The notes under the pieces are model-generated. The model did no database searches. It was not told where the DNA came from and saw only the letters and a program-made list of their open reading frames with translations. From Priestia aryabhattai B8W22 (GTDB lineage Bacteria; Bacillota; Bacilli; Bacillales; Bacillaceae_H): 64,000 bases of DNA. Positions 45,502 to 56,578 of this stretch are shown in pieces (the stretch's first letter is position 1; the number at the start of each line of letters is the position of its first letter). Both the position numbers and the translations under genes were made by a program. The stretch is taken from the NCBI RefSeq assembly GCF_000956595.1, contig NZ_JYOO01000002.1:124001-188000 (forward strand), given 5' to 3'.

Positions 45502-45530
45502 ATTGTAAGAAAAACTTCATGCAATGTCTA
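45502..45530 (-). promoter_or_regulatory. Sigma-A promoter of the fla/che operon
   Basis: Minus strand TAGACA (45530-45525), 17-base spacer, TACAAT (45507-45502). Predicted start near 45495 gives a leader of about 65 bases to flgB. The 300 bases further upstream (45531-45825) are very AT-rich and hold no gene I can support. No sigma-D -10 (GCCGATAT) is present, although B. subtilis has one in front of flgB. Confidence 0.75.
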
Positions 45531-45825
45531 TCCTTTTTTAAGAACTTTTGGACTATAAACCAAATTTTTCTTCCGTTTTCCAAGCATTTTTTAACATCAA
45601 TGCTATACTTTAGCTCTATTTTTTAAATTAAAAATCAAAATATACACCATAAGTCCTGAATAATATGTAATAAAAGTAACGATTTGTAATCAACTAGTAT
45701 CTTTTTACTATTTAAAGATTCTATAATATAATTTTTAGATTTTTATATGGAGTTTGTTAAAGATTTATAAAATAGTGAACGAATCGTCTTAACCCACAGC
45801 GAATCTTTTCGTACTGAGAGCATGC

Positions 45826-45860
45826 AAAAAAAGCACACGGGCAAAGCCCGTGTGCTTTTT
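45826..45860 (-). terminator. codY terminator
   Basis: Perfect 12-bp stem AAGCACACGGGC/GCCCGTGTGCTT with an AAA loop, followed by seven T on the minus strand; the plus strand also has a T-run, so it can work in both directions. It closes the xerC-hslV-hslU-codY operon and insulates it from fla/che. Confidence 0.95.
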
Positions 45861-45871
45861 GGTTCATAAAC

Positions 45872-46651
45872 TTAGTTAGATTTTAATTTTTCAAGCTCTA
45901 CTAAGAATTTGTTGTTAAGAACTTTAATGTAAGTTCCTTTCATTCCTAAAGAACGTGATTCGATAACGCCAGCACTTTCTAATTTACGTAGCGCATTTAC
46001 GATTACTGAACGTGTAATTCCAACGCGGTCAGCAATTTTACTTGCTACTAATAGTCCTTCATTTCCATTTAACTCTTCAAAGATGTGCTCAATAGCTTCT
46101 AACTCACTGTATGATAATGAGCTAATGGCCATTTGTACAACAGCTTTGCTACGCGCTTCTTCTTCAATTTCTTCTGCTTTTTCACGAAGAATTTCCATAC
46201 CTACTACCGTTGCACCGTATTCAGCAAGGATCAAATCATCGTCTTCAAACTGACGGTCTAAACGAGATAGTACAAGCGTACCTAGACGCTCTCCGCCCCC
46301 GATAATTGGAACGATCGTTGTTAGTCCTGCATCAAATAAGTCTTTATTTTCAACTGGGAAAGCTGTATATTGACTTTCAATGTTTAAGTTAGAAGATGTT
46401 TCTTGAATGTTAAATAGGCTTTGAGTATACTCTTCTGGGAACTGGCGTGCTTCTAACATATCTTTCATACGCGCATTCTCAATTTGCTGTTTAACAGCGA
46501 TTCCTAATAATTTACCGCGACGGCTTACTACGAATACGTTTGATTCGATCACTTCGCAAAGTGTTTCAGCCATTTCTTTAAAGTTTACTGGTTTACCAGC
46601 TGCTTTTTGTAGCATTGCATTAATCTTTCTAGTTTTCCCTAATAAATCCAT
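45872..46651 (-). CDS. codY: GTP- and isoleucine-sensing transcriptional repressor CodY
   Basis: 259 residues, the family length. N-terminal GAF domain binding branched-chain amino acids (about 1-155), linker helix, and C-terminal winged helix with the recognition region [30 protein letters not shown] (about 203-232). Represses nutrient-uptake, amino-acid and, in B. subtilis, motility genes. ATG start behind AGGAGGAAG. It follows hslU by 28 bases and lies directly upstream of the fla/che promoter. Confidence 0.98.
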   Translation of the reverse strand: MDLLGKTRKINAMLQKAAGKPVNFKEMAETLCEVIESNVFVVSRRGKLLGIAVKQQIENARMKDMLEARQFPEEYTQSLFNIQETSSNLNIESQYTAFPVENKDLFDAGLTTIVPIIGGGERLGTLVLSRLDRQFEDDDLILAEYGATVVGMEILREKAEEIEEEARSKAVVQMAISSLSYSELEAIEHIFEELNGNEGLLVASKIADRVGITRSVIVNALRKLESAGVIESRSLGMKGTYIKVLNNKFLVELEKLKSN

Positions 46652-46679
46652 TAGTACTCTTCCTCCTGCGATTTCAGTT

Positions 46680-48080
46680 CTATAAGATAAATTGACTCAA
46701 ATCTTTGTTTTTAGCGATTTTTTCTAATTTTTCTTCCACGTACTGCGGAGTAATCACAATTTTCTCTAATGTTACTTCTGGTGCTTCAAACGATAAATCC
46801 TCTAGCAAACGTTCTAAAATCGTATGAAGCCTTCTTGCACCAATATTGTCTGTATCTTGATTTACCTGATATGCAATTTCTGCAATCTTACGTATAGCAT
46901 CGTCAGAAAATTCAATTTGTATACCTTCAGTTTCCAATAATGCCGCATATTGCTTTAATAACGCATTATCGGGCTCTACTAAAATGTTTATAAAATCTTC
47001 AACGGTTAGCTTCGTTAATTCAACGCGAATTGGGAATCGGCCTTGCAATTCTGGAATTAAATCCGACGGTTTTGATACATGGAAAGCACCGGCTGCTACA
47101 AATAAAACATGATCAGTTTTGACTGCGCCATATTTGGTCACAATCGTTGATCCTTCTACAATTGGTAAAATGTCTCGCTGCACGCCTTCACGTGAAACAT
47201 CAGCTGAAGATGAATTACCACTTTTCTGAGCAATTTTATCAATTTCGTCAATGAAGATAATTCCGTATTGTTCTGCCCGATTCACAGCTTCTTGAGTCAC
47301 TTCATCCATATCAATCAATTTTTGCGCTTCTTCATTTGTTAATACTTTTCGTGCATCTTTAACAGTAAGTTTGCGCTTTTTTTGTTTCTTAGGCATAAAA
47401 TTGCTTAAAGCATCCTGCATGTTCATGCCCATTTGTTCCATACCCGAACCTTGTAACATATCAAACATAGAAGGCTGTTGCTCTTCTACTTCAATTGTGA
47501 CATAATGATTTTCAAGCTCTCCTAAAGCAAGCTGATGAGCAATCTGCTTGCGCTTCGTGGCAATATTCGTTTCCTCATCTTGATCAGGATCCGCATCGCT
47601 TGACTGTGTACCGTTTGAAAAAATCATTTCAAACGGATTTTTAAACGATTGCTGCTTCTTTTTGCTTGGAACAAGAAGCTCCACTATCCGCTTGTTTGCA
47701 TTTTCTTCTGCGCGATCACGCACGCCGTTCATTTTTTCTTCTTTTACAAGTCGAACTGACGTTTCCACTAAATCACGAACCATTGATTCTACATCGCGTC
47801 CTACATAGCCAACTTCCGTAAATTTTGTTGCCTCAACCTTAATAAAAGGTGCACCGACAAGCTTAGCTAAGCGGCGTGCAATCTCGGTTTTACCCACACC
47901 TGTAGGACCAATCATTAAAATGTTTTTCGGCACAACTTCATCACGTAAAGATTCGTCTAGCAGACCGCGTCGATAGCGGTTTCGCAGCGCAACAGCGACC
48001 GCTTTCTTTGCCTTCGTTTGACCAATAATATACTGATCGAGCTTTTCTACAATTTGTCGAGGTGTTAAATGAGAATTCAT
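46680..48080 (-). CDS. hslU: ATP-dependent protease ATPase subunit HslU (ClpY)
   Basis: 466 residues. AAA+ domain with Walker [15 protein letters not shown] near 55-68 and Walker [14 protein letters not shown] near 268-280. The intermediate I-domain (about 110-245) is low in conservation and includes the [12 protein letters not shown] and [16 protein letters not shown] stretches. GYVGRDVE pore motif is near 89-96. The C-terminal SQFIL tail activates HslV. ATG start with AAAGGGG upstream. Forms with HslV the CodWX-type protease of Bacillus. Confidence 0.97.
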   Translation of the reverse strand: MNSHLTPRQIVEKLDQYIIGQTKAKKAVAVALRNRYRRGLLDESLRDEVVPKNILMIGPTGVGKTEIARRLAKLVGAPFIKVEATKFTEVGYVGRDVESMVRDLVETSVRLVKEEKMNGVRDRAEENANKRIVELLVPSKKKQQSFKNPFEMIFSNGTQSSDADPDQDEETNIATKRKQIAHQLALGELENHYVTIEVEEQQPSMFDMLQGSGMEQMGMNMQDALSNFMPKKQKKRKLTVKDARKVLTNEEAQKLIDMDEVTQEAVNRAEQYGIIFIDEIDKIAQKSGNSSSADVSREGVQRDILPIVEGSTIVTKYGAVKTDHVLFVAAGAFHVSKPSDLIPELQGRFPIRVELTKLTVEDFINILVEPDNALLKQYAALLETEGIQIEFSDDAIRKIAEIAYQVNQDTDNIGARRLHTILERLLEDLSFEAPEVTLEKIVITPQYVEEKLEKIAKNKDLSQFIL

Positions 48081-48096
48081 AAAAAAATCCCCTTTC

Positions 48097-48639
48097 CTAC
48101 AGTTCTTCTACAATAATATGATCATTTGTATAAACACATATCTCACTTGCTACATCTAAAGCTGCTTTTGCAATTTCTTTAGCTGTTAAATGTTCGCCTG
48201 CATGTTGTTTTAATGCACGTCCCGCTGATAAAGCATAATTTCCGCCTGATCCAATTGCTAAAATGCCGTCGTCCGGTTCAATAACTTCACCCGTTCCTGA
48301 TACTAACAGTAAGTTATCTTTGTTCATAACAATAAGCATTGCTTCTAACTTTCGCAATACTTTGTCACTTCTCCATTGTTTAGCAAGCTCAACGGCTGCA
48401 CGCTGAAGATTTCCGTTATACTCTTCAAGCTTCGTTTCAAATAATTCAAAAAGAGTGAATGCATCAGCTACTGAACCTGCAAAGCCGGCAAGAACTTGCC
48501 CTTGAAATAGACGTCTTACTTTTCGAGCAGTATGTTTCATCACAACAGCATTTCCAAACGTTACTTGTCCGTCCCCAGACATGGCACATTGACCGTTATG
48601 CTGAACCGCAAAAATCGTAGTAGCATGGAAAGTAGACAA
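48097..48639 (-). CDS. hslV: ATP-dependent protease peptidase subunit HslV (ClpQ)
   Basis: 180 residues. The proteasome-like fold starts [29 protein letters not shown]. As in B. subtilis ClpQ the residue after Met is Ser, five residues before the TTIFA segment at which other HslV proteins begin. Ser is therefore the likely N-terminal nucleophile rather than Thr. The [15 protein letters not shown] segment near 129-143 is conserved. Start ATG behind AGGAGTT. 14 bases after xerC. Confidence 0.95.
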   Translation of the reverse strand: MSTFHATTIFAVQHNGQCAMSGDGQVTFGNAVVMKHTARKVRRLFQGQVLAGFAGSVADAFTLFELFETKLEEYNGNLQRAAVELAKQWRSDKVLRKLEAMLIVMNKDNLLLVSGTGEVIEPDDGILAIGSGGNYALSAGRALKQHAGEHLTAKEIAKAALDVASEICVYTNDHIIVEEL

Positions 48640-48653
48640 ATTAACTCCTCCTT

Positions 48654-49556
48654 TTATGCGCGAGGATGGTGATTCATATAAACTGCCTTTAAACGATCCT
48701 TCGTCACATGTGTGTATATTTGAGTGGTTGATAAATGTTCATGACCTAGCATTTCTTGAACTGTACGTAAATCTGCCCCTTCATTTAACATATGAGTCGC
48801 AAAAGTATGCCGCAAAACGTGTGGACTAATATGTATATTCTCAGCGGTTTTCTTTACTAACTGATCAATGACTAAGCGTATGCCTCGGTCTGTCAACGGT
48901 GTCCCCTTATAATTTAAAAAGAGCGAATGAGTATCAGAAGGAGCCTTTTTTAAAAGAAGCTTTCTTCCATTATCTATATATACTCTAAGAGCGTCCTTGG
49001 CATAACAGCCAAATGGCACGTACCGTTGTTTTTTCCCTTTGCCATATACGAGCAAAGTTTGAAGTGAAAAATCTATATCGCTAAGCTTAATAGATGCACA
49101 TTCACTCACTCGTATTCCGGTGGCATACAGCAATTCTAATAGAGACTGATTACGCTGCCCTAACGGAGTTGTTAAGTCATTCATTTGAAATAATTTCACA
49201 ATCTCCTCTTCATACAGGAAGCGAGGATTTCGCTCTTCCTTTTTAGGAAGGGTAACGAGCGCAAATGGATTATCTTCTACTAATTCTTCTCTATTTAAGT
49301 ACCGATAAAACGTTCTCAAACAAGAAATTTTGCGTGACATCGATCTTTTTGAATACTGCTTTTCATATAGGCGTGTTAAAAACAGCCTTGCATCAGCATA
49401 TGTAACACTTTGTAGGTTTTGTATTTGCTCTTCCTGCATAAAAGACATGAAGATACCTATGTCTTTTTCATAGCAGTCAACTGTATATTTTGAATAATTT
49501 TTCTCAATTTGTAAATATTCTAGAAAGGAATTTAATACATCTTTAACAAATTCCAA
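48654..49556 (-). CDS. xerC: Tyrosine recombinase XerC (CodV)
   Basis: Site-specific recombinase resolving chromosome dimers at dif with XerD (RipX). From TTG 49556, with GAGGTGA just upstream, it has 300 residues. SAM-like N-terminal core-binding domain (about 1-90), catalytic domain with Arg149 (ATGIRVSE), Lys173, His246/Arg249 ([10 protein letters not shown]), His272 ([15 protein letters not shown]) and nucleophile Tyr281. All six catalytic residues are present. First gene of the codV-clpQ-clpY-codY type operon. Confidence 0.95.
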   Translation of the reverse strand: MEFVKDVLNSFLEYLQIEKNYSKYTVDCYEKDIGIFMSFMQEEQIQNLQSVTYADARLFLTRLYEKQYSKRSMSRKISCLRTFYRYLNREELVEDNPFALVTLPKKEERNPRFLYEEEIVKLFQMNDLTTPLGQRNQSLLELLYATGIRVSECASIKLSDIDFSLQTLLVYGKGKKQRYVPFGCYAKDALRVYIDNGRKLLLKKAPSDTHSLFLNYKGTPLTDRGIRLVIDQLVKKTAENIHISPHVLRHTFATHMLNEGADLRTVQEMLGHEHLSTTQIYTHVTKDRLKAVYMNHHPRA

Positions 49557-49569
49557 TGTTATCACCTCA

Positions 49570-49611
49570 CAAGGGCTACTAAATATTATCACAATTAAGT
49601 AGCCCTTGCAA
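49570..49611 (-). promoter_or_regulatory. Promoter of xerC-hslVU-codY bracketed by an 11-bp inverted repeat
   Basis: Minus strand TTGCAA (49611-49606), 17-base spacer, TAATAT (49588-49583), a good sigma-A promoter. It is overlaid by a perfect inverted repeat, CAAGGGCTACT and AGTAGCCCTTG, at 49598-49608 and 49570-49580 with 17 bases between. One arm overlaps the -35 end and spacer, the other covers the expected start site and ends just before the ribosome binding site. No U-tract follows, so it does not look like the trmFO terminator. The layout suggests an operator. Confidence 0.6.
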
Positions 49612-49621
49612 ACAATTTTGA

Positions 49622-50926
49622 TTATTTTGTTGTAAAATTCTGAATAGTTTCCAATGCTCGTTTAGCAAGCGTTTCATTTCGTTCTTGTTTGTTTTTGATT
49701 CGCACTTCCAATTCTTTGAATAAGCCAAAGTTGGCATTCATCGGCTGGAAGTTTTTAGCGCTTGTATGAGTGATATAGTGAGCCATACTGCCAATCGCCG
49801 TTTCCTGCGGCAATACAACCAATTCTTCACCAAGCACAAGTCGAGCTGCGTTCATTCCTGCCATTAATCCGCTCGCAGCTGATTCTACATATCCTTCTAC
49901 TCCCGTCATTTGTCCAGCAAAGAATAAGTCATCACGCTCACGATATTGATACGTAGGCTTTAACAATTTAGGAGAATTAATAAACGTATTTCTATGCATA
50001 ACTCCGTAGCGCACTACTTCTGCATTTTCTAAACCTGGGATTAAGCTTAATACTTCTTTTTGTGCTCCCCATTTTAAATGTGTCTGGAAACCTACGATAT
50101 TATATAGTGTACCTGCTGCATCATCTTGACGAAGCTGAACAACTGCATAAGGTCGCTTTCCTGTTTTCGGATCTTCTAACCCAACTGGTTTCATTGGTCC
50201 AAAGAGCATTGTTTTTTCTCCGCGTGAAGCCATTACTTCAATTGGCATACATCCCTCAAAATAAATTTCTTTCTCAAATTCTTTTAAAGGAACTGTCTCT
50301 GCATTGATTAATGCTTCATGAAAACGCTGGAATTCTTCTTTTGTCATCGGACAGTTTAAATAGGCAGCTTCCCCTTTATCATAGCGAGATTTAAGATATA
50401 CTTTATCCATATCAATGCTGTCTTTTTCAATAATAGGTGCAGCCGCATCGTAAAAATATAAATAATCTTCACTTGTTAACGCGCGCAGCTTTTCCGATAA
50501 ATCTTTTGATGTTAGCGGACCTGTTGCAATAACAGTTGGTCCCTGTGGAATTTCCGTAATCTCTTCATTAACAACCGTTACGTTTGGATGGTTTTTAACA
50601 CTTTCCGTCACACGAGCGGCAAATTCGTGACGGTCAACAGCCAATGCTCCACCTGCTGGAACCGCACACTCGTCTGCTGAACGAATAATTACAGAGTCTA
50701 ATAATCGCATTTCTTCTTTTAAAACGCCAACTGCATTTGTTAGTGTATTCGCACGCAGTGAATTACTACATACTAATTCAGCAAATTTGTCCGTATGATG
50801 AGCAGGTGTTTGCTTCACTGGTCTCATCTCATAAAGACGGACTTTCAAACCGCGCTTTGCGATTTGCCAAGCTGCTTCACTTCCAGCAAGACCTGCTCCG
50901 ATAACATTAATTACTTGTTCATTCAT
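49622..50926 (-). CDS. trmFO: tRNA (uracil-5-)-methyltransferase TrmFO
   Basis: Folate- and FAD-dependent enzyme making ribothymidine 54 in tRNA (formerly Gid). From ATG 50926 (GTTGGAGGATTTACA upstream) 434 residues. FAD dinucleotide-binding motif [19 protein letters not shown] near residue 6-24, [21 protein letters not shown] near 52-72, and the C-terminal [27 protein letters not shown] block typical of the GidA/TrmFO family. A longer start at 50977 lacks a ribosome binding site. Located between topA and xerC. Confidence 0.96.
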   Translation of the reverse strand: MNEQVINVIGAGLAGSEAAWQIAKRGLKVRLYEMRPVKQTPAHHTDKFAELVCSNSLRANTLTNAVGVLKEEMRLLDSVIIRSADECAVPAGGALAVDRHEFAARVTESVKNHPNVTVVNEEITEIPQGPTVIATGPLTSKDLSEKLRALTSEDYLYFYDAAAPIIEKDSIDMDKVYLKSRYDKGEAAYLNCPMTKEEFQRFHEALINAETVPLKEFEKEIYFEGCMPIEVMASRGEKTMLFGPMKPVGLEDPKTGKRPYAVVQLRQDDAAGTLYNIVGFQTHLKWGAQKEVLSLIPGLENAEVVRYGVMHRNTFINSPKLLKPTYQYRERDDLFFAGQMTGVEGYVESAASGLMAGMNAARLVLGEELVVLPQETAIGSMAHYITHTSAKNFQPMNANFGLFKELEVRIKNKQERNETLAKRALETIQNFTTK

Positions 50927-51004
50927 TGTAAATCCTCCAACTTCATTTCTATCTTTTCTATCATTTTCCTTATACATTCACTTGTCTTTTCCTTTTTTAA
51001 CGGG

Positions 51005-51035
51005 ACAAAGAAAATGCGACATTACTCAATGTCGC
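51005..51035 (-). terminator. topA terminator
   Basis: Perfect 8-bp stem GCGACATT/AATGTCGC with a 4-base loop, followed on the minus strand by ATTTTCTTT. About 100 bases after the topA stop. A second copy of the left arm (GCGACATTG) lies 40 bases upstream and could compete for the same right arm. Confidence 0.75.
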
Positions 51036-51132
51036 TAATAACGTTTCCATTTTAGCACATGAAGCAATGTCGCCGCATCTTATATAACTGCTATTTTTAA
51101 ATTTAAAGTGTGGGAATTCATCCCATTCTCTT

Positions 51133-53208
51133 TTACTGCTGAGCTTCCTCTTTATAATCACAACTTGTACAGACGACTTGAGTTCCTTTTTTCTGTTTCT
51201 TCTCCACAAGCAGATTTTCACATTTCGGACATTTTCTTGCAATCGGCTTATCCCAAGATACAAAGTCACAGCCCGGGAATCGATCACAGCCATAAAATGT
51301 ACGCTTTTTCTTCGATTTTCGCTCAACGATATTTCCTTCTTCACATTTCGGACACTTTACGCCAATCTCTTTTACAATTGGCTTTGTGTTGCGGCAGTCA
51401 GGGAAATTAGAGCATGCCATAAATTTTCCATAGCGTCCCATTTTGTATACCATAGGTGAACCGCATTCTTCACAATCTTCTCCGGCAGGTTCATCTTTAA
51501 TCTCAACTTCGCGCATTTCTTTTTCAGCATGTTCTAAGCGTTTTTCAAAATCACTGTAAAATTCGTCAATAACACGCACCCATTGAACATTACCATCTTC
51601 CACTTCATCCAAATCGTTTTCCATTTTAGCTGTAAACTCTACATCTAAAATTTCTGGGAAAAACTCCAATACAAGCTCTAGTACAATTTCTCCAAGTTCT
51701 GTTGGAACAAAACGCTTGTTATCGAGCGCTACGTATCCGCGCTTTTGAATCGTATCAAGTGTTGGAGCATATGTAGACGGTCGGCCAATGCCTAGCTCTT
51801 CTAATGTCTTGACTAAACGAGCTTCTGTATATCTTGGCGGCGGCTGTGTGAAGTGCTGCTTTTCATCGATGTCCTTAGAATAAGCTACTTCTCCTTCTTC
51901 TAAGTCTGGAAGAAGATTTTCTTTTTCCTCCACTTGATCATCATTGCCTTCAACATACACTTTCATAAAGCCTGGAAATTTAACTTTTGAGCCGTTCGCT
52001 CTAAATGTTACGTCTCCATTTTTCAAATCTACAGCCATTGTATCCATAATTGCAGGTGCCATTTGACTAGCAACGAAGCGCTCCCATACTAACTTATACA
52101 GTCGATACTGATCACGCGATAAGAACTCTTTTACCTCTCCTGGTTTACGAAGAGCTGAAGTTGGACGAATCGCTTCGTGGGCATCTTGCGCATTTGAATT
52201 CTTCTTTTCTTTACGCTTTTCCGTTGCCACAAACTGATTTCCGTACGCGTTCGTAATGTAATCTCTAGCTTCTGTTTGAGCTGTTTCTGAAATACGAGTA
52301 GAATCGGTACGCATATACGTGATAAGACCTACTGTACCTTCTTTTCCTAAATCAATTCCTTCATATAATTGCTGCGCAATCATCATCGTTTTTTTCGCTC
52401 GGAAGTTCAGTTTCCGCGCTGCCTCTTGCTGTAATGAAGACGTGGTAAAAGAGGGAGCCGCATTACGCTTTCGCTCACGTTTTGTTACTTTAGAAATTGA
52501 AAATTCGTTTCCATCTAATTGTTTGACAATGTTGGTTACATCATCTTCATTTGATAGCTCTACTTTTTTTCCTTGATATTCGATTAACTGGCCTTCAAAT
52601 TGGTCGTTTCCTTTTTGAAAGGTTGCTTTTACCGTCCAGTATTCTTCTGGGATAAACTTTGCAATTTCTTTTTCACGATCAATAATTAACCGCACTGCAA
52701 TTGATTGAACCCTTCCGGCACTTAATCCTTTTTTCACTTTTTTCCACAGCAATGGACTGATATTGTAGCCAACCAGCCTGTCAAGAATACGGCGTGCTTG
52801 TTGAGCATCTACTAAATCCATATTAATTGCTCGTGGATGTTTAAAAGATTCTTTAATCGCTTCTTTTGTAATCTCGTTAAATACTACGCGACAGTCCGAT
52901 GCAATGTCTACATCCAAACTGTGCGCCAAATGCCATGCAATCGCTTCTCCTTCACGGTCTGGATCGGCTGCTAGGTAAATCTTTTTTGCTTTTTTAGCCG
53001 CTGTTTTTAATTCTTTTAAAACCGGGCCTTTCCCGCGAATTGTAATATATTTCGGATTGTAATCTTGTTCAATATCAATTCCCATTTGACTTTTAGGTAA
53101 ATCGCGAACATGTCCCATCGATGCTTTTACTTTATATTTCTTTCCTAAATAACGTTCAATTGTTTTAGCCTTTGCAGGCGATTCTACAATTACTAGGTAG
53201 TCAGACAT
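51133..53208 (-). CDS. topA: DNA topoisomerase I (type IA)
   Basis: Relaxes negative supercoils through a transient 5' phosphotyrosine. 691 residues. TOPRIM domain at the start ([34 protein letters not shown] near 80-95), catalytic Tyr in [12 protein letters not shown] near residue 297, and the toroid domains to about 570. Three C-terminal four-Cys zinc modules follow, beginning CEEC, CPKC and CPKC. ATG start behind AGGAGG. Confidence 0.98.
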   Translation of the reverse strand: MSDYLVIVESPAKAKTIERYLGKKYKVKASMGHVRDLPKSQMGIDIEQDYNPKYITIRGKGPVLKELKTAAKKAKKIYLAADPDREGEAIAWHLAHSLDVDIASDCRVVFNEITKEAIKESFKHPRAINMDLVDAQQARRILDRLVGYNISPLLWKKVKKGLSAGRVQSIAVRLIIDREKEIAKFIPEEYWTVKATFQKGNDQFEGQLIEYQGKKVELSNEDDVTNIVKQLDGNEFSISKVTKRERKRNAAPSFTTSSLQQEAARKLNFRAKKTMMIAQQLYEGIDLGKEGTVGLITYMRTDSTRISETAQTEARDYITNAYGNQFVATEKRKEKKNSNAQDAHEAIRPTSALRKPGEVKEFLSRDQYRLYKLVWERFVASQMAPAIMDTMAVDLKNGDVTFRANGSKVKFPGFMKVYVEGNDDQVEEKENLLPDLEEGEVAYSKDIDEKQHFTQPPPRYTEARLVKTLEELGIGRPSTYAPTLDTIQKRGYVALDNKRFVPTELGEIVLELVLEFFPEILDVEFTAKMENDLDEVEDGNVQWVRVIDEFYSDFEKRLEHAEKEMREVEIKDEPAGEDCEECGSPMVYKMGRYGKFMACSNFPDCRNTKPIVKEIGVKCPKCEEGNIVERKSKKKRTFYGCDRFPGCDFVSWDKPIARKCPKCENLLVEKKQKKGTQVVCTSCDYKEEAQQ

Positions 53209-53249
53209 CTATTTGTTCCTCCTCAAGAGGTAGAATAAAATCTTCATTA

Positions 53250-53278
53250 TTATTAAATATTTGGTTCTTGTTTGTCAA
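53250..53278 (-). promoter_or_regulatory. Sigma-A promoter of topA
   Basis: Minus strand consensus TTGACA (53278-53273), 17-base spacer, TAATAA (53255-53250). A second TTGACA lies nine bases upstream. The start site would be near 53243, about 35 bases ahead of the topA ATG. Confidence 0.8.
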
Positions 53279-53362
53279 ATGTCAAAAAGATAAGTCATAC
53301 GATTTCCCTACGTATCTCACTAGTATTTCATACCATGCAAGAATATGACTACTTTGAAACAT

Positions 53363-54244
53363 TCATCTTATATACATCATTTCATCTGTAATATCAGCAG
53401 CGCTTTGCACAAGTTTTGCCCCTAATTGGATTAACTTATTCGTTCCACATGATGTTTCTTCAAAAATAGAACCCGGTATGGCAAATACTTCTCTTCCTTG
53501 CTGAAGCGCCTGGTCGGCGGTAATAAAAGATCCACTTCTTTCTTTTGCTTGCACCACCAACGTGCCTCCTGTTAATCCGCTAATGATTCTGTTTCTGCGA
53601 GGGAAAAACCATTTCGTCGGCTTCATAAACGGGGCATATTCAGAAAGCAGCAAATGATGCTGCGCAATTTCTCTTGCTAAATTTTGGTTTCCTCTTGGGT
53701 AAATATTATAAAACCCTCCGCCTAAAACTGCAATCGTTTTAGCTTTTTCAGCGATAGCCAGTTCATGAGCAGCCTGGTCAATTCCTAAGGCTAGTCCACT
53801 TACAACAACAAATTCTTCATGCAGCATCGGCTTTACAATATGAGTCAGAGCTGCAGTTCCATATGAAGTGGGATTCCTTGTTCCTACAACGCTCAAGCTT
53901 GCCGAAGCGTGTAGAAGAGACAAGTTTCCTCTTGCAAATAATACCCAAGGCGGATCATAAATATGGCGCAAAAGTTCAGGATATTCATCATCTAGGATGG
54001 TGACACATTGAATATTCTCAGCGTCATATTTATCTAGAATATCTCGTATTGGAATAGTTTGCAAATCTTTTTTTATTTGATTAGCACGTTCAATCGAGAG
54101 AGTCAATAGTTTTTGAAGCTGTGATGGAGAGTACTCGTAGAGATTTTGTAATGAAGAATTCTGTTGAAGTAGCGTAAAAATTTGTTTCCAATTAACAGAT
54201 GGACAATGTGCTAAATGAATTAATTTTTCCCGTAAACCAGACAT
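53363..54244 (-). CDS. dprA: DNA processing protein DprA (Smf)
   Basis: 293 residues. Loads RecA on single-stranded DNA during natural transformation. Small N-terminal helical (SAM-like) domain about 1-60, then the Rossmann-like DprA core: LSVVGTRNPTSYG near 117-129, VSGLALGIDQAAHELAI near 149-165, PRRNRIISGLTGGTLVVQA near 217-235 and SGSFITADQALQQGREVFAIPG. The C-terminal winged-helix domain is absent, as in B. subtilis. Lies alone between the sucCD terminator and topA. Confidence 0.95.
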   Translation of the reverse strand: MSGLREKLIHLAHCPSVNWKQIFTLLQQNSSLQNLYEYSPSQLQKLLTLSIERANQIKKDLQTIPIRDILDKYDAENIQCVTILDDEYPELLRHIYDPPWVLFARGNLSLLHASASLSVVGTRNPTSYGTAALTHIVKPMLHEEFVVVSGLALGIDQAAHELAIAEKAKTIAVLGGGFYNIYPRGNQNLAREIAQHHLLLSEYAPFMKPTKWFFPRRNRIISGLTGGTLVVQAKERSGSFITADQALQQGREVFAIPGSIFEETSCGTNKLIQLGAKLVQSAADITDEMMYIR

Positions 54245-54267
54245 TCTACAATCTCCTTTTTAAATGG

Positions 54268-54297
54268 ACAAAATAGCCCCCGGTCAAAGGAGGCTAT
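54268..54297 (-). terminator. sucCD terminator
   Basis: Minus-strand hairpin ATAGCCTCC/GGGGGCTAT (9 bp with one wobble, 7-base loop) followed by TTTTG, ten bases after the sucD stop codon. Confidence 0.85.
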
Positions 54298-54307
54298 ATG
54301 TCTTCTA

Positions 54308-55210
54308 TTAATGAGTCTTACACTGCTCGTAAATGCCTTGTTCTTTTAACACTTTAATAAGTGTTTCTCCCATAACAGATGGTGTTTCAGCTACTTGGAT
54401 ACCGCACTCATTCATTGTTTTAATTTTTTCAGACGCTGTCCCTTTACCACCTGAAATAATCGCACCAGCATGGCCCATACGTTTTCCTGGAGGCGCTGTT
54501 TGACCGCCAATGAAGCCGACAACAGGTTTTGTCATGTTTGCTTTTACCCATTCTGCCGCTTCTTCTTCTGCCGTACCGCCGATTTCCCCAATCATAATTA
54601 CTGCATACGTATCTTCATCTTCATTAAACGCTTTTAATACATCGATAAAGTTCGTGCCATTCACCGGGTCACCGCCGATACCAACAGCTGTTGATTGGCC
54701 AATGCCAGCTTCAGAAAGTTGGTGAACAGCTTCATATGTTAATGTACCAGAACGTGAAACTACACCTACATGACCTTTTTTGTGAATGTACCCTGGCATA
54801 ATTCCAATTTTACATTCTTCCGGTGTAATAACACCTGGGCAGTTAGGTCCTACAAGGCGCGTACGTTTTCCTTCCATATAACGCTTTACTTTTACCATGT
54901 CTAATACTGGAATACCTTCCGTAATACAAATAACTAAATCTAAATCTGCGTCAACTGCTTCAATAATGGAGTCAGCTGCGAATGCTGGTGGAACATATAC
55001 AACAGAAGCCGTTGCGCCTGTTTTTTCTTTTGCCTCGGCAACCGTATTAAATACCGGAACACCTTCTACTTCTAAGCCGCCTTTACCTGGCGTTACGCCA
55101 CCAACAATTTTTGTTCCATATTCTAACATTTGCTGTGTATGAAAAAGGCCAACTCCGCCTGTAATTCCTTGTACAATTACTTTTGTATCTTGATTAATAA
55201 ATACGCTCAT
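54308..55210 (-). CDS. sucD: Succinyl-CoA synthetase alpha subunit
   Basis: 300 residues. Citric acid cycle enzyme making ATP or GTP from succinyl-CoA with SucC. CoA-binding Rossmann domain ([29 protein letters not shown], about 11-39), ligase signature [14 protein letters not shown] (152-165), and the phosphohistidine His247 in [20 protein letters not shown] start 18 bases after sucC. Confidence 0.98.
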   Translation of the reverse strand: MSVFINQDTKVIVQGITGGVGLFHTQQMLEYGTKIVGGVTPGKGGLEVEGVPVFNTVAEAKEKTGATASVVYVPPAFAADSIIEAVDADLDLVICITEGIPVLDMVKVKRYMEGKRTRLVGPNCPGVITPEECKIGIMPGYIHKKGHVGVVSRSGTLTYEAVHQLSEAGIGQSTAVGIGGDPVNGTNFIDVLKAFNEDEDTYAVIMIGEIGGTAEEEAAEWVKANMTKPVVGFIGGQTAPPGKRMGHAGAIISGGKGTASEKIKTMNECGIQVAETPSVMGETLIKVLKEQGIYEQCKTH

Positions 55211-55228
55211 TCCTATCCCCCAGCCTTT

Positions 55229-56389
55229 CTATTTCACTAGTGAAACGATTTTTTGTGCGCCGTCTGCCATAGATTCAGCAGCTGTGATATTTAAGCCTGA
55301 TTTTTGTAAAATTTCTTTTCCAAGTTCAACGTTTGTTCCTTCTAAGCGAACAACTAATGGAAGGCTTAATCCAACTTGTTTTGTTGCTTCAACAACACCT
55401 GTTGCAATAACATCACATTTCATAATTCCACCGAAAATATTAACGAAAATACCTTTTACATTTTGGTCAGATAAAATAATTTTGAATGCTTCTGTTACTT
55501 TTTCAGCAGTTGCGCCGCCCCCAACATCCAGGAAGTTAGCAGGGTCGCCTCCGTAATGCTTAATAATATCCATCGTTGCCATCGCTAAACCTGCACCGTT
55601 TACCATACAACCGATATTACCGTCTAGTGAAATGTAGCTTAAGTCGTATTTAGATGCTTCAATTTCTTTAGCATCTTCCTCTTCAAGGTCACGATATTCA
55701 AGAATATCTTTTTGGCGATACAGCGCATTTGAATCAAAGTTTAACTTCGCATCCAATGCCATAACGTCTCCGTCACCTGTTACAACTAGAGGGTTAATCT
55801 CTGCAATTGAGCAGTCTTTTTCAACAAATACTGTATATAAACCTGTCATGAATTTAACTGCTTTTCCAACTAATTCTTTTGGAATATTAATATTAAATGC
55901 AAGTCTGCGAGCTTGGAATGCTTGTAAACCAATCGCAGGATCTACATATTCTTTAAAGATTTTTTCAGGCGTTTTTTCCGCCACTTCTTCAATTTCAGTT
56001 CCACCTTCTTCAGAACCCATCAATACAACTTGAGATGTTGCACGATCAAGAACTAAACCGATGTAGTATTCTTTCTTAATATCGCATCCCTCTTCAACTA
56101 ACAAGCGCTTAACTTCTTTTCCTTCAGGACCTGTTTGGTGCGTTACGAGGGTCTTTCCTAAAATATCTTGTGCATATGTACGAACTTCATCTAAGTTTTT
56201 TGCTACTTTGACACCGCCCGCTTTACCGCGTCCACCAGCATGGATTTGTGCTTTCACCACTGATACTTGTGAACCTAATTCCTTTGCTGCTTCAACTGCT
56301 TCTTCAACAGTAAAAGCTACTCGACCGTTTGGTACTGCAACCCCATATTTTCTGAGTAGTTCTTTTCCTTGATACTCATGGATATTCAT
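55229..56389 (-). CDS. sucC: Succinyl-CoA synthetase beta subunit
   Basis: 386 residues from ATG 56389 (TTAGGAGGATGGGAA upstream; [17 protein letters not shown] is the family N-terminus). ATP-grasp domain about 1-235, with [20 protein letters not shown] near 46-65 and the metal-binding [24 protein letters not shown] block near 197-220. C-terminal ligase domain has [34 protein letters not shown]. An ATG at 56452 is in frame but lies in the leader. First gene of sucCD. Confidence 0.98.
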   Translation of the reverse strand: MNIHEYQGKELLRKYGVAVPNGRVAFTVEEAVEAAKELGSQVSVVKAQIHAGGRGKAGGVKVAKNLDEVRTYAQDILGKTLVTHQTGPEGKEVKRLLVEEGCDIKKEYYIGLVLDRATSQVVLMGSEEGGTEIEEVAEKTPEKIFKEYVDPAIGLQAFQARRLAFNINIPKELVGKAVKFMTGLYTVFVEKDCSIAEINPLVVTGDGDVMALDAKLNFDSNALYRQKDILEYRDLEEEDAKEIEASKYDLSYISLDGNIGCMVNGAGLAMATMDIIKHYGGDPANFLDVGGGATAEKVTEAFKIILSDQNVKGIFVNIFGGIMKCDVIATGVVEATKQVGLSLPLVVRLEGTNVELGKEILQKSGLNITAAESMADGAQKIVSLVK

Positions 56390-56450
56390 TTCCCATCCTC
56401 CTAACATAATCAACCACAAAACTATACTGCACAAAATAGACTGCGCTTTC

Positions 56451-56480
56451 ATTGTATAAAAATAATTGTCTAATTGTCTA
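56451..56480 (-). promoter_or_regulatory. Probable sucC promoter
   Basis: Minus strand TAGACA (56480-56475), 18-base spacer, TACAAT (56456-56451). The -35-like TAGACA is repeated once in the spacer. The start near 56444 would leave a 55-base leader to the ATG at 56389. Confidence 0.55.
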
Positions 56481-56578
56481 CTATTCTAGTGAAAAATATT
56501 GAAATAATAAGAAAATTGATATTTTTATGGAGATAGTACTTAACCATACCTTATGAAGATGGTGAGACTCCGGAGACG

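Noticed and set aside
45531-45825. Coding gene in the AT-rich gap between codY and flgB
   Set aside because: All frames are short and no ribosome binding site with a start codon gives a plausible protein.
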